Shown here piece after piece: positions 1 to 10,201 of a stretch of DNA of 64,000 nucleotides (position 1 is its first letter; every line of letters begins with the position of its first letter). Source of the stretch: Pseudofabraea citricarpa. Its lineage: Eukaryota > Ascomycota > Leotiomycetes > Helotiales > Dermateaceae. The translations under genes and the position numbers were made by a program. A model generated the notes under the pieces. It was given only the letters and a program-made list of their open reading frames with translations. It had not been told where the DNA came from and made no database searches. The stretch spans positions 124,001-188,000 of the forward strand of contig JAPWGK010000013.1 of NCBI GenBank assembly GCA_029641185.1. The letters are read 5' to 3'.

Positions 1-2
1 CT

Positions 3-863
3 CTTTTGCGCCTCTCCGCATCCGTCTCCCCCCCAGACGATCTATCATCAGCCGCATCATCGCTCAACTTGTCGCGAGCGAGCCCTTTCGGACCGTTGAG
101 TGAGATTTCAAGCCGCCGTACATTTGCATACCTTATCGCAACATTGAATGCAAGTCATCCAGACTATGATTTCTCGCATATCCTCAGACCGGCCGACTTT
201 CGTCGGGAGCGTAGTCTGAAAGCCGTCATTAACATGATTGACTCGACCCTGTACAACATGAGACCTAGCTCTTCAGGTATGACCCTTCAAGTTCCGTCGC
301 AGACAACATATGTTACGGCTTCTTCTGCTCCCGCGACTAGCCAAGCCTGGGGTCCTCAAATGTGGACTTTGATTGATAAGGAGATAACCCTCAAAGAGTG
401 CACCGTTTACTGCTGGGCACCTCCGGATGAGCCATTCGATGGTGAAGAGGGCGCAATCTGGAGTTTGAACTACTTTTTTTTCAATAAGGAGCGCAAGCGT
501 GTCGCGTATATCTATGTTCGAGGCGTCGCTATGATGACCCATAATCCTAGGGTCGGGCACGGAATGACAAAAAGAGGTTCTAGCGCATATGACTCGGGCG
601 CAAATAAGCGTGCTAAGTACTGGTTGGGTGATCGAGCTGCGGATGTCACTAATAGACAAGACGCAGATTCAGAGGACTCGGAGATCACCATGTGGGCTAA
701 TGATGATGATTTCGATGATGACAATGACGTCGTTTATGATAGAGACGATTTCTGCGACGACTACGACGATGAAGCTGACGACGAGTCAGATGAGCAGGAT
801 TACAAAGGGCCGGTACGTGGAGTTAGTGAAGAAATTGCAGCTCGAATGGAAATTGAATACTGA
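3..863 (+). CDS. maf1: MAF1, repressor of RNA polymerase III transcription (5' partial)
   Basis: Maf1 binds and inhibits RNA polymerase III when TORC1 or PKA signalling falls, moving from cytoplasm to nucleus. The visible frame is open from the left edge, so the N-terminal A-box and start codon lie outside the window; the first in-frame codons here are not a start. Family signatures are SSRRTFAYLIATLNASHPDY followed by a DFRRER segment, and the B-box-like GEEGAIWSLNYFFFNKERKR around residues 145-165 of the visible part. A very acidic Asp/Glu tract (about residues 225-265) and the short tail RGVSEEIAARMEIEY close the protein, as in other filamentous fungi. No intron is seen in this part. In the family, regulation is by phosphorylation in the Ser-rich linker, which here would be near residues 1-35. 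Confidence 0.9.
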   Translation, partial: LLRLSASVSPPDDLSSAASSLNLSRASPFGPLSEISSRRTFAYLIATLNASHPDYDFSHILRPADFRRERSLKAVINMIDSTLYNMRPSSSGMTLQVPSQTTYVTASSAPATSQAWGPQMWTLIDKEITLKECTVYCWAPPDEPFDGEEGAIWSLNYFFFNKERKRVAYIYVRGVAMMTHNPRVGHGMTKRGSSAYDSGANKRAKYWLGDRAADVTNRQDADSEDSEITMWANDDDFDDDNDVVYDRDDFCDDYDDEADDESDEQDYKGPVRGVSEEIAARMEIEY

Positions 864-2050
864 TCACATTATTGCTTTTCTTGATCCTTAACAGGCAGGC
901 TTTTGTATGGGTCGACCGTCGCGGCCATATTATGATATGTGGTTTTATGTATTAGGTTCAAACTAGGTGTTGGGTGTAGAATTATCAGGTGTTGCGGCGT
1001 AGGAATTGCTGGACTTGGGGTTGACAGCGTCTTGGGTTGGTGATGAATTTGCAAACGTCCATAGCTTGATTCTAAAATAAATGCCTTGAGCTTGTATGTT
1101 ATGACGTTGAATAGTAAAATATGTTGCAGCGCTTTACTCGAGGCTACCTAAGTAGTCACGTTCACGCCATTTGGTAATATAAAAAAACTCAAGAGTAGCT
1201 CATAGTTCTCAGCGTGTTATCTCGTCATTCCAAAGCAAATAATACTGTCGAAACACCTGGACTACTAAGAAGTGCAAGTGATCGAGCAGTCTAAGTACAT
1301 CGACACATCTATTTTATACGTGACCGTATTTAAGCTAAAGAAACACCCTTGAAAACGTGAATCTAAGACCGATGTTGCTCGGTAAGGTGCAAGACTAAGT
1401 ACGGAAATACGCTGTGCTCGCTAAAGACACAACAAAGGTCAAGTTAGACAAGAACAAGATTCGGGAAGCCTTGCATGATCATGTGGAATTAGAGGAAAGA
1501 AAGAAATGATATTTCAGAGAGGGTGGTTCTTATACCGAGGGCAGCGTAAAAGAAACGGTATTTAAACTTGGTCATTATTGTGGCGACGTAATTCATTTTA
1601 TCGTTCTGAAATGGTATATCGTACTGTGTGTACTATGTACCTAGGTAATGATTCAAGGATTATCGCAAGAAATATCTCTTCATCGCCAGTTACTATGGTT
1701 TGCTATTCGACGCGTCGACGCGTCAACAGAATGACGTGATGTAAATGAATAATAATCCGACTTTTTTTAATTTAGCTCTCATCTCCAAGCTCTACAATAT
1801 CCAAGGGTTTGTGAGGGTTTGTAAAAGCTACCTTATAGGTTGTCCTCACAATCTGGCATACTTTTTTATGTAGTCCATCAATCAATAGAGGTGCAGTGCT
1901 ACAGCTGCTGGTGCTGGTGCTTATCTGATCTGACGCACAGGCCATTGTGATTCTGCCGGTCTTTTCGGGCTGACCGCTCAAAATTATTATATCCTGCAGA
2001 AAGCTCACATTCCAACTATTCCAACTGCAAAATTCATACTCGCTGTAATC
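864..2050. other. Intergenic region, MAF1 to SPOUT1
   Basis: No supported gene. It holds the MAF1 3' region and the SPOUT1 promoter, with a palindrome of two ACGCGT boxes at 1709-1724, a CRE-like TGACGTGA at 1732-1739, and the 10-bp palindrome TACCTAGGTA at 1638-1647. A minus-strand 116-codon open frame (1772-2122) overlaps the 5' end of the next gene and is treated under findings. Confidence 0.7.
1709..1724. promoter_or_regulatory. Perfect palindrome with two MluI cell-cycle boxes
   Basis: GACGCGTCGACGCGTC equals its own reverse complement and contains two ACGCGT elements, the core bound by MBF (Mbp1/Res-type) factors in yeasts. A CRE-like TGACGTGA follows 7 bp downstream. It lies about 330 bp upstream of the proposed SPOUT1 start. 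Binding is inferred, not shown. Confidence 0.4.
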
Positions 2051-3311
2051 ATGGGTCGGGTAGAGACAAATGCGCAGGTGTGTTCCTCTTAAGTAACTAG
2101 ATGGATTGATACTAAATGTCATTGTCTAGAAGCGGAAACGCCAATCTGGAGCCAGGCTTGCACCGAATGCGACCGCTGTGAATGGTTCTCCAGGTCCTAC
2201 GACAGTTGACACGTCCAAGCCCACAGCAGTATTCAAACCGACGAAGGGCAGAGAATGGACTGTGAGCGTTGCTTTACCTGGCAGCATCATTGCCAAGTAT
2301 GTGAATCTATATTGCTAAGTGTATCATAGCTAATACGCATCCAGTGCCCAGAGCCACGAACTACGAACCTCAATGGCTGGTCACATTGCTCGCGCTCTGT
2401 CAGTCTTTTGTGTTGACGAAGTGATTATATTCTCAGATGGAAATTCGACTGGAAACCCAAATAAACGACATCATAATCGTGCGCACTCACTATCGCATCG
2501 CAGCGATGCATCAGAAGATGAATACACTGGTACTTCAAACCCAGATCACTTCCTGATTCACCTACTCAGCTATCTTGAGACCCCGCCCAATCTACGACGA
2601 CACCTGTTCCCCCTTCATCCAAATTTAAGAACAGCTGGAACCCTTCCTAGCCTGGACCTACCTCACCATCTACGAGCAGATGAATGGTGTCCATTTCGAG
2701 AGGGAGTAACGATAGAAGCACAAAGACAAAGGCCTGGAGAAGCAAGCACTACCATGGTCGAGGCTGGACTAAGAATACCGGTTACAGTAGATGCTCAAAT
2801 CCCAGCGAACACACGTGTGACTCTAAAGTTTGACGAAGCTGCTGAGGCTGCATCCAAGAGCTCTGCAATTGCAGAGATCAAGGCTGAAGCGGTGAATCCA
2901 GATGAGCCAAGGGAGGAAGGTGGGTATTATTGGGGATTTAATGTGAGAAAAGCATCGTGTCTCAGCGACGTTTTTACAGAATGCACATACGACGGTGGAT
3001 ATGATGTGACTATTGGCACGTCAGAACGAGGTTCATCTCTAGAGTCGCTATATTCGGATACAGATGCGGAACAAAAGGTGGGAGCGTTCAATCACCTTCT
3101 TATTGTTTTTGGGGGAGTTGCTGGATTGGAGGTTGCGGTCCGAAATGATGAGGAGCTACAGAAGCTAAAGGTCACCGAAGCAAAGGAGGTCTTTGATCGA
3201 TGGGTAGATGTCTGTCCTGGTCAAGGTAGCCGCACCATTCGAACTGAGGAGGCAGTTTGGATTGGGTTGATGGGCTTAAGGAGATTAGTTGTCGCTAACA
3301 GCACTGAATGA
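2051..3311 (+). CDS. SPOUT-family RNA methyltransferase (C9orf114/SPOUT1, DUF171)
   Basis: Putative SAM-dependent RNA methyltransferase with a trefoil-knot SPOUT fold; human SPOUT1 (CENP-32) is linked to the spindle and to RNA modification. Proposed exons: 2051-2077, 2130-2296, 2345-3311. Joining exons 2 and 3 gives the diagnostic VALPGSII then NAQSHELRTSMAGHIARALS and FCVDEV. Later landmarks are LPHHLRADEW, FREGV, YYWGFNVRKA, TIGTSERGSSLES, FNHLLIVFGGVAGLE and the C-terminal knot CPGQGSRTIRTEEAVW. The first exon (MGRVETNAQ) is only nine codons and is deduced from a GTGTGT donor and a CTAG acceptor that place a Lys/Arg-rich N-terminus (KRKRQSG) in frame; it is the least certain part. The end matches the family, with no further intron needed. 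The gene converges with the hydrolase on the other strand. Confidence 0.85.
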
Positions 3312-3417
3312 TACCAAGGCGAGTCTGTCTGATCCTGCTTTTAGCTCTCAAGTTGTGCCTAAATTCATTTTAGTAAAGCATTTTGATGTTTACGAAAGTT
3401 CTCAAGGTAAGCGCCGA

Positions 3418-5628
3418 TTACTGTGCCAAGGCAGCTCTTCGCTTGCTGCCATCTTCCTTTACCCATTCCTCTATCCGATCTCCGACGTTGCCGACCAAAC
3501 TCTCATACTGCGGCCCAGGGAAAAACAGACCGCAGTGCGCTCCCACTTCGTCAACTCCTTCCATAAAAACTCGAATCCAGCACGTATCCCTTCTTCCACC
3601 CCGCTCAGGGGGCAGCATGCAGAACTTCCTATCCCGTTTGGGCTTTTCGTCTCTGTCGGTAGCGAAGGACGGAGCAGGAGATGAGACAGACGGTCGTGGT
3701 TGTGGTTGTGGATTCACAGTAACAAGTCGCTTCTCCTCTTCTTTTTCTTCCTTCAACCGCAGCTTCTCCGCAGCTTTGGTCAGCTTCTCTTTCTCCTGTC
3801 GGGCCTTCTTCTCGCGTTTTTCAACCAGCTTCTTGCGATCTTTGATTGCGTTGTCTCGGTCTTTTACTGCTTGGTGGAATGCTTTTGTGGCCCGCTTGTG
3901 TTCTTTCTCTGCTATCTTTCGCGAGTCTTTATCAGTGTAGAGCTCGAGATTAATGGGGGGTGGTTCTATTGGCATGGCGGGAATCGGTGGCAAGGGCGGA
4001 TCCGTAGACGCGATTTCGAGTTGTACTACTGGTTCTTCTTCGTCGCATGCTTTTGGCTTGGCTATAACTTGGTTAGTCTTATACTCGGGTTCGCTGTCAT
4101 CCTCGACTGGCATCGAGTCAATATGGCGCATCGCCGGTAAATCCTGGTCTTCATCATGAACTCCTGAGGTTTCTCCTAGACTCTGCATCTGCACCTCGAT
4201 TGGAGAGTCCATGATTGCTTGCTCAAGTTGTTGTGGCGTAATGGTGCCATCGCAATACTCCCCCACAGAGATGCTTGGTGTAGGTGTAGGGGAATGGCTC
4301 TTTGGCATTGAGAGATTTATGTCTCTCGTTTCAGTCTCTGTTGGCCTGAGTTCTCCTTCGTTATCGATCACATACCCAGCGGGTATCTTCGGTTGCTTTG
4401 GCCGACCAGTGCTGGCCGTATAGTAATTGATGAACCGAATACGACGAGTTGGAGGTCGATACCCAGGAGTAGCATTATTTGGTACTTCTCGAACATCTTC
4501 CAGAGCTCGAAGCTTGTTGTACCGAGCCTTCAAGCCCGGATAGTCAGCTAAGCAGCCGCCAAACTCCAAATGCGAAGTAAAGTATGACTTGGTTGCTGAA
4601 GAAAGCGAGTTGAACTTATTTGCCGCAGTAAGACCATCTGCATGTTTGTTGATGAAGTGGAGGACGCTGTCTAGGCCTTTTCTTTCAGTAATACGCACAT
4701 CGTTAACAAATGGAGCATTAAAGTATGGATCACCTGGAGGTGGAGTGGATAAAGGAGATGTGACTCGACTCATTTGCGAAGAGCCCTCCGATTCATCCAG
4801 CGAGCCTACTTGGCTCTGCAGCGAAGAAGAGTCCCGGCTATCTAAAGAAGGGGTATTTGCTCCGCTACTGGACGCAGCCTTCGACCCAGGAGGATCTGGC
4901 GCTGGGCGGAACAGGCTGCCAATGCCACTGGTAATCACACCCGGGTGCATTCCCAGGAAAGGCGTGTCGAAACTTATCGTCCCCAGAATACGATGAGCAA
5001 ATGGCTGTCCGGTGGCGGGGGGATTTGGTGGTTGGAGGGCGACCTCCGCTGACAAGATGCCACCCATGCTATGCCCGAGAAGTACAATATCAGTCGCAGG
5101 GTCTTCATGGGGCTCCAGCCTGGTACACGGTCAGTTTTTATATATAGCCAGGGCTTCCACGCCGACCCACCACTGCCCAAAGTCATCCCTCGCAAAATCG
5201 ATGGCTCTGCGTGACTTGTATCTAGGGTAGATTTTGGTGTGCACGATGTGTGTTGCGGACAGTATTACAGTTAGTAGATTGTGAAGATGTGCGGGAAAGC
5301 TCTGGAAACTGGTCTCGTTGCCCATGAAGCCATGAATAAAGATGAGCAGTAGTTTGCGGCGGCCATCTCGACCTGTTTCTGAGGGGACCAGCGAATGGGT
5401 CGATGATGATCTGGGATCATGTGAGCGCCAGGCATTCGAGATCATGCGGCCCCGTCGAGCATCATCATCACTCGTATATGCCGGAGGTTTGGATGCTGGG
5501 TTCTCTCGTGGTGGTAGCGCAGGAGCAGCACTGTTCCTGGGGAGCGCAAACGCGGGCGCGGGTGAGGTTGTCTCCAAGCCGCGACGATCTTGCAACAGCT
5601 TCTCCGCGAGTTGGGCGTCGGTGGCCAT
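3418..5628 (-). CDS. Serine esterase/lipase-like alpha/beta hydrolase with C-terminal coiled coil
   Basis: Exons (minus): 5628-5171 and 5119-3418, 719 aa; the 51-nt intron joins FGQW to LEPHEDP. The catalytic half is N-terminal: an HGFMG oxyanion motif near residue 100 and the nucleophile elbow GHSMGG (Ser about 170), in a DUF676/PGAP1-like arrangement. The middle is long, polar and Pro/Ser-rich; a basic-acidic coiled coil (repeated KDRDN, KKLVEKREKK, EKLRLKEEKE) covers about residues 550-620. The C-terminus has FCMLPPERGGRRD and a conserved-looking tail. Fungal relatives are annotated as putative lipases or serine esterases of unknown substrate; I cannot name one. No signal peptide or membrane segment is obvious. 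The start at 5628 (MATDAQLAEKLLQ) is the first ATG of the frame. Confidence 0.8.
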
Positions 5629-5845
5629 TTTCGAGATGTGCGGCTGTCGTTTACAGTAAACTCGTTTCCCCCCAAGCCACTGCTACTTTTGCGTGATGTG
5701 CTTACCGGGGATACGTAGGTGGGTATAAGTAAGTAGACGGGAGTAGGTAGAGGTTGAATTGGATTGGGGCCGGAGATGTGATGTGATGTGATGTGAATGT
5801 ATGATCCGAGGTCACTGGATCTGGATCTGCATCTTCCCTCGCCAA

Positions 5846-5901
<56 letters not shown>

Positions 5902-5978
5902 AACCGTGCAATCAAGTACAGTACAGTACAGCAGTAAACCGAAGCCAAATCATTTCATTTTCAAGTCGCACTCGTCTC
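5629..5978. other. Intergenic region rich in short tandem repeats
   Basis: This is the hydrolase promoter plus the end of MET1. It holds four ATGTG units at 5776-5795, nine AACCAG units at 5846-5899 and three GTACA units at 5916-5930. Open frames here (poly Ser-Gly, poly Gln-Asn, poly Leu-Val) are artefacts of the hexamer repeat. Confidence 0.85.
5846..5899. repeat. Hexanucleotide microsatellite (AACCAG)9
   Basis: Nine uninterrupted copies of AACCAG read on the + strand (CTGGTT on the other), about 220 bp upstream of the hydrolase start and 80 bp past the MET1 stop. Confidence 0.95.
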
Positions 5979-7736
5979 TCAAGATTTCATTTCTGATCTA
6001 ACATCACCTAGCACAAGCTCGTCTAACGCTGACTCCCCAAATTCCTCAAGCCCTTTGAACCCATCTTCAACCTCCCATTTCTTATTGCCATCACATCTGT
6101 ACAGCACTTCACAGGCGGCACCGAGAACCAACAGTCCTGGGGGACGACTACCTTCCTCTTCAATTGCCGCCAACACAAATTCAAGTGTTGTCCGTATCAC
6201 ACGCTGGTCCGGACAGCTAGCTCTCTCAATCACCGCGCAGGGTGTGCTCAGCGGCCATAATGTTCGTGTCGAACCCTCCTTGTGCCCCCCATCCTCAGAC
6301 GCATCCGTTGTCAGATCAGCAACCAGTCCTGAGATTCTATGAAGTGCCATGAGGAAAATCACAGTTCTAGTCTCGACGAATTCTGGGGGAACAGTTGGCT
6401 TGCCTTTCCTTCCTGTCCCAGTACAGATTAAGACTTGGTCACTGACTGCCCGTTGTGTGGCAGGGATGCATGCAAATAGAGGCGCACTAAGAGCACTTGT
6501 GATGCCAGGTAGCACACTCACGACATCGCCGTATCCCTCCTTACGGAAGTACTCGAATTCTTCGCCGCCACGGCCATATATGTATGGATCTCCCTGCTTC
6601 AAACGCAACACTGTCCTTCCAGCCTTCAAGCCTGCAAGACCTAGTTCTAGTAGCTCTTCCTGTGCCCGTTCGGCGTTCCCCGGGAATTTTCGTGCGATAT
6701 GAACTGGTGTGCGGCGTGGTATAAGATCAAGCACTCCAGCGGGAACTAACTTATCCGCAAGAATGATGTCTGCCGTTAAAATGGCCTTGTGCGTTGCGCG
6801 AGTGAGAAGATCTGGATGTCCAGGTCCGCTACCTGCCAATACAATACGACCCCGCCTTGGCTTACTCCGCAGATCAAGGTCGGTTGTGTCAAGTGGTACA
6901 GACGTCGAAGTATTTGCGGCATAACATTTCAAGACCGAATCAACATCTTCATCTGTAATGCTTGCAAGTCTGCGTAACGGCCAGTATTCGCATATTTGGG
7001 ACAGCCAGCGCATCCTCCTACTCTTTGCAGCATCGAGGTCTGCTTCGGTGACAAGTTTGTTAAATGAAGCTGCCTGGTCGACTGAGTCCTCGTCATCCAA
7101 ATCTCCAGCAAGAGCTTGGTGGGAGACATGGTCTTCCTCCTGTATCCTCCTCCGAATTGTTCCTAAGCGAGTACATGCGGTACCTAATTGCGACGGGAGG
7201 GACGAAGCAATTTCTCTCCGAATTCGAGACGCTAATTTACAGCCTCTTCCATTAGTTGTGACGCCGATCTGGAGGGGCCCGTCGGAGTGGGTAGAGAGGA
7301 GAGAAAAGGTGCAGAGTGAGGGCGCGTCTGACACATTGACAGGTATACGATTTTGTCTGCAGAGCGATGAAATATGCGAGCCTGCAATTGATCAGCCAAG
7401 GAAGAGATTTGTAGTGAGATGGCCTTTCATACTCAATGGATCTCGAGAACCAGAAGTGACAAAGACAGCATCAACAACTCCGTTGATCTCTTCCCTGCCC
7501 AATCTCAACACATCATCGTCCTCAAACGACTTTTTTATCCATTCTACATCCCCATCCTCAATCCTCTTCCGCAAGGCATAGTGCAGCTCAGCCGTCTCGG
7601 GCGCAATGAGTCGTGGCTTCGCTCCGACTTCGAGGGATTTGGAACATCTGGATGCTGCTAGAGGATTCGATCCAATGATGAGGTGAACATGCGACGTTGA
7701 ATCGATGGCGGTAAGGAGAGAGGTAGTAGATGCCAT
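5979..7736 (-). CDS. met1: Uroporphyrinogen-III C-methyltransferase/siroheme synthase (MET1-type)
   Basis: This enzyme makes precorrin-2 from uroporphyrinogen III for siroheme, the cofactor of sulfite and nitrite reductases. Exons (minus): 7736-7433 and 7381-5979, 568 aa, close to yeast Met1. The N-terminal third resembles the CysG-N/Met8 NAD-binding domain (HLIIGSNPLAASRC near residues 16-30; RIPVNVSDAPSLCTF after the splice). The C-terminal SUMT/CobA domain (about 280-520) has LAGSGPGHPDLLT, the SAM-site RLKQGDPYIYGRGGEE, and PGITSALSAP. The start is the ATG at 7736 (MASTTSLLTAIDSTSHVHL), because fungal homologues begin just before a similar HVHLIIGSNP; 30 upstream codons are open but unlike the family. 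The 51-nt intron restores DPLSSHISSLC. It is divergent from the NAD(P)HX dehydratase gene. Confidence 0.92.
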
Positions 7737-8072
7737 TTCCGAGATCTTATGCTCAGTGCCAGTGGATGTGGGAGCTGAAAATTCAAATAAAAAAATTCCA
7801 TAAGGAAGAGGCAAGGCAAGGCACACGATAGCGATGGCGACATCCCACCTGCAATCCGATAAGGAAAAAATTGCAGGGCAGCTTGGAGGGGAAATTGATG
7901 ACTTATCCGCGGAGCCTTGTTGGGTGTGTCATTAGTCACCGGGTGGGTTGACTGAATTGGCTCGTGGCTGTAATAACGAACATGCACTTCCGTCCGAGCT
8001 ACGTCAGCAGCTACTTACTTTCTTCCGAAACCTCTTTTCCTCTCTTCTTTCCATCCAAGATATCCAGTTCAG
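7737..8072. promoter_or_regulatory. Shared divergent promoter, MET1 / NAD(P)HX dehydratase
   Basis: 336 bp between two divergent start codons. I see no clear repeat or known motif beyond CT-rich tracts just before the + strand start. Confidence 0.6.
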
Positions 8073-9236
8073 ATGTCTTCCGAATCTCCCAAGATGTCTA
8101 CAGCTACAAAGGAGCTTCTGCTGAAAGTTCGGAAAATGGTCCCTCCCATGTTGGAGAAATTCCATAAAGGTAGTATCTACTATCTAGATACCAGCAAATC
8201 TCCAAGATGCCTTATCGAGCAGGCGCTGATGGATTGCCAGGTCAAATGGGCAGGATTGCTGTAATTGGAGGCAGTGAAGATTATACAGGAGCACCATATT
8301 TCTCAGCCATGGCGAGCGCGCGACTTGGAGCTGACATGGTAAGATTGCCCATCTTCAAAAACCCCGCGATATCATTTTAATACGGCTGACAGAGCCACGT
8401 AATCTGCGAACCGCAAGCAGCACAAGTTATCAAGACCTACTCTCCAAATCTCATGGTCCATCCATTGATGCGCCAGTCCACGCACGTTAACTCTAGTGAT
8501 ACATTATCTTCAATTGCAAAATCCGTTATAGACATGCTCCCACGGTTACATGTCTTGGTGATCGGACCTGGTCTCGGTCGCGATTCTCTGATGCAAGATA
8601 CCTGCGCTCAGGTTATCGAGGCAGCTAGGAAGCGGAATATGCCTATTGTACTTGATGCAGATGGGTTGAATCTCGCCCAAACTCGGCCAGAATTGGTGCA
8701 AGGCTACAGGGAATGTATACTAACGCCAAACATTGTTGAATTTGGACGATTGTGCAAAAGTAAGGGAGTCGATACTTCTGGCTTGGAAGATGGAAAAGCT
8801 GCAGAGAAGTTATCTGAAGCCTTTGCAGGAGTTACCATCATCCAGAAGGGCGCAAAAGACTACATCTCTAATGGGGACAAGACGTTCGTGAGTGATATTG
8901 CGGGGGGGTTGAAGCGAAGCGGTGGTCAGGGCGACACGTTGACAGGAAGTTTGGGGACTTTTTTGTGTTGGCGAAGGGCGTATATGGATAAACTCTGGGA
9001 TCATGATGGAGATCTGGACCCGGTTGAGCTACTTGCTTTGGCAGCATTTGGGGGGAGTTCTATTACACGAGTGAGTACTTTTAATTCTGCTTTCATACGA
9101 GCTTCTAACACAACCATAGGAATGCTCGAGGTTAGCATACGTAAAGCGAGGAAGAAGCCTACAGGCAAGCGACCTCACTGAGGAAGTTTCCAAGGCTTTT
9201 ATGAATCTTTTTGAAGGACCGGCTCCTAAATTATGA
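8073..9236 (+). CDS. ATP-dependent (S)-NAD(P)H-hydrate dehydratase (YjeF C-terminal family)
   Basis: It repairs hydrated NADH/NADPH (NADHX, NADPHX) using ATP. Exons: 8073-8169, 8241-8338, 8393-9070, 9120-9236, 329 aa. The ribokinase-like fold shows [47 protein letters not shown] and, near the end, [13 protein letters not shown], whose Asp is the catalytic base in the family. The last exon, read as [20 protein letters not shown] in homologue order, supplies the final helix (here [19 protein letters not shown]). The separate epimerase (NAXE) partner is not in this window. All three introns are 49-71 nt GT-AG. The start at 8073 gives no obvious targeting peptide, suggesting a cytosolic form; alternative starts downstream (MSTATKELL) are possible. 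Confidence 0.92.
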
Positions 9237-10201
9237 GACTATGAAAATAATGTATGATGTAAACAATGTATAAACGATAACGCATGTACACGTGAAAATG
9301 AAGATAATGATACGGCCCTGGCTTTGCTTTCAAACTGTTGCATCTAGCAGTAGTGTTAAAATTATGAAGGTCTTAATCACCAATTGCTCCTTGATAAACC
9401 CTTCTTGCTACAGATCACTTTGTGTTCGCTGTTCACTACTCAAGTCACACGCGATTGTAAGGGGATAAAGGCTGGTAGCAGATTTCGCGATTGAGTGGTT
9501 TCTGGTTGTATTATATTCTTGTCGGTGCTTACTGTAACTTGGGTTTCTATCTATGGGGTTATTTACTCTTCGGTTTCGCAACTGACTGAGGCGAATTTCA
9601 ATCTAAAGAGGACGCCTTGTACGTTTTTAGATCTTATTTTCAATGCTCTTTTTTATAGCTGTAGGTATCACAAAGAGGTTACTATATATAGGGGGTTTAA
9701 AAGAGCTTAAAATCTAATATCTTGAAGTGACTAAATATTTCCTTCGATGCTTTAGCCTCTCGTTTTGTATCATCTTTCCTTATTCTTATATGATATTCCT
9801 AGAAACTATACTATCCTATAACTTTTAAAAGAATATACTGACCCCTTAGCTGTTTATTTCCTAGGAAGATCATCTCTTATATAACTTCTATTGCTTCTTT
9901 TCTGCTCTTCTTCGGGTTTTAAGAGACGTGTTAAGGTAAAATAAAATCTTACTTACCGATTCTTGTTCCAATTTTCCTTTTAGTCTTTTAGTCTTGTCTT
10001 AAATATAATGAAATACACTCGGTTGCCTTAAGCCCAACAATATGTATATTCCTCGACATAGTTTGTGTTTGAGGGTTTGAAAATGCAATACCCTCATTTA
10101 ATTATAAATGTTCTTCGCGCCTTTAGGAGATTGGACATATGAATAATCTTCATTTATTTTAAGCCGGAGACTCCCAATAAATAACCCCATAAAAAAAGCT
10201 G
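9237..10201. other. AT-rich gene-free stretch, possible degenerate repeat
   Basis: About 965 bp without a supportable gene. From roughly 9490 to 10200 the composition turns strongly A+T-rich with many stops in all frames, unlike its neighbours, which could mean a repeat worn down by mutation (repeat-induced point mutation acts on fungal repeats). I cannot align it to a named element. A CACGTG lies at 9289-9294, just after the dehydratase gene. Confidence 0.45.

Noticed and set aside
5442..6001. Long open frames coding Ser-Gly, Leu-Val or Gln-Asn runs
   Set aside because: They read the AACCAG hexamer repeat and CT-rich flank; no family match and no splice logic.
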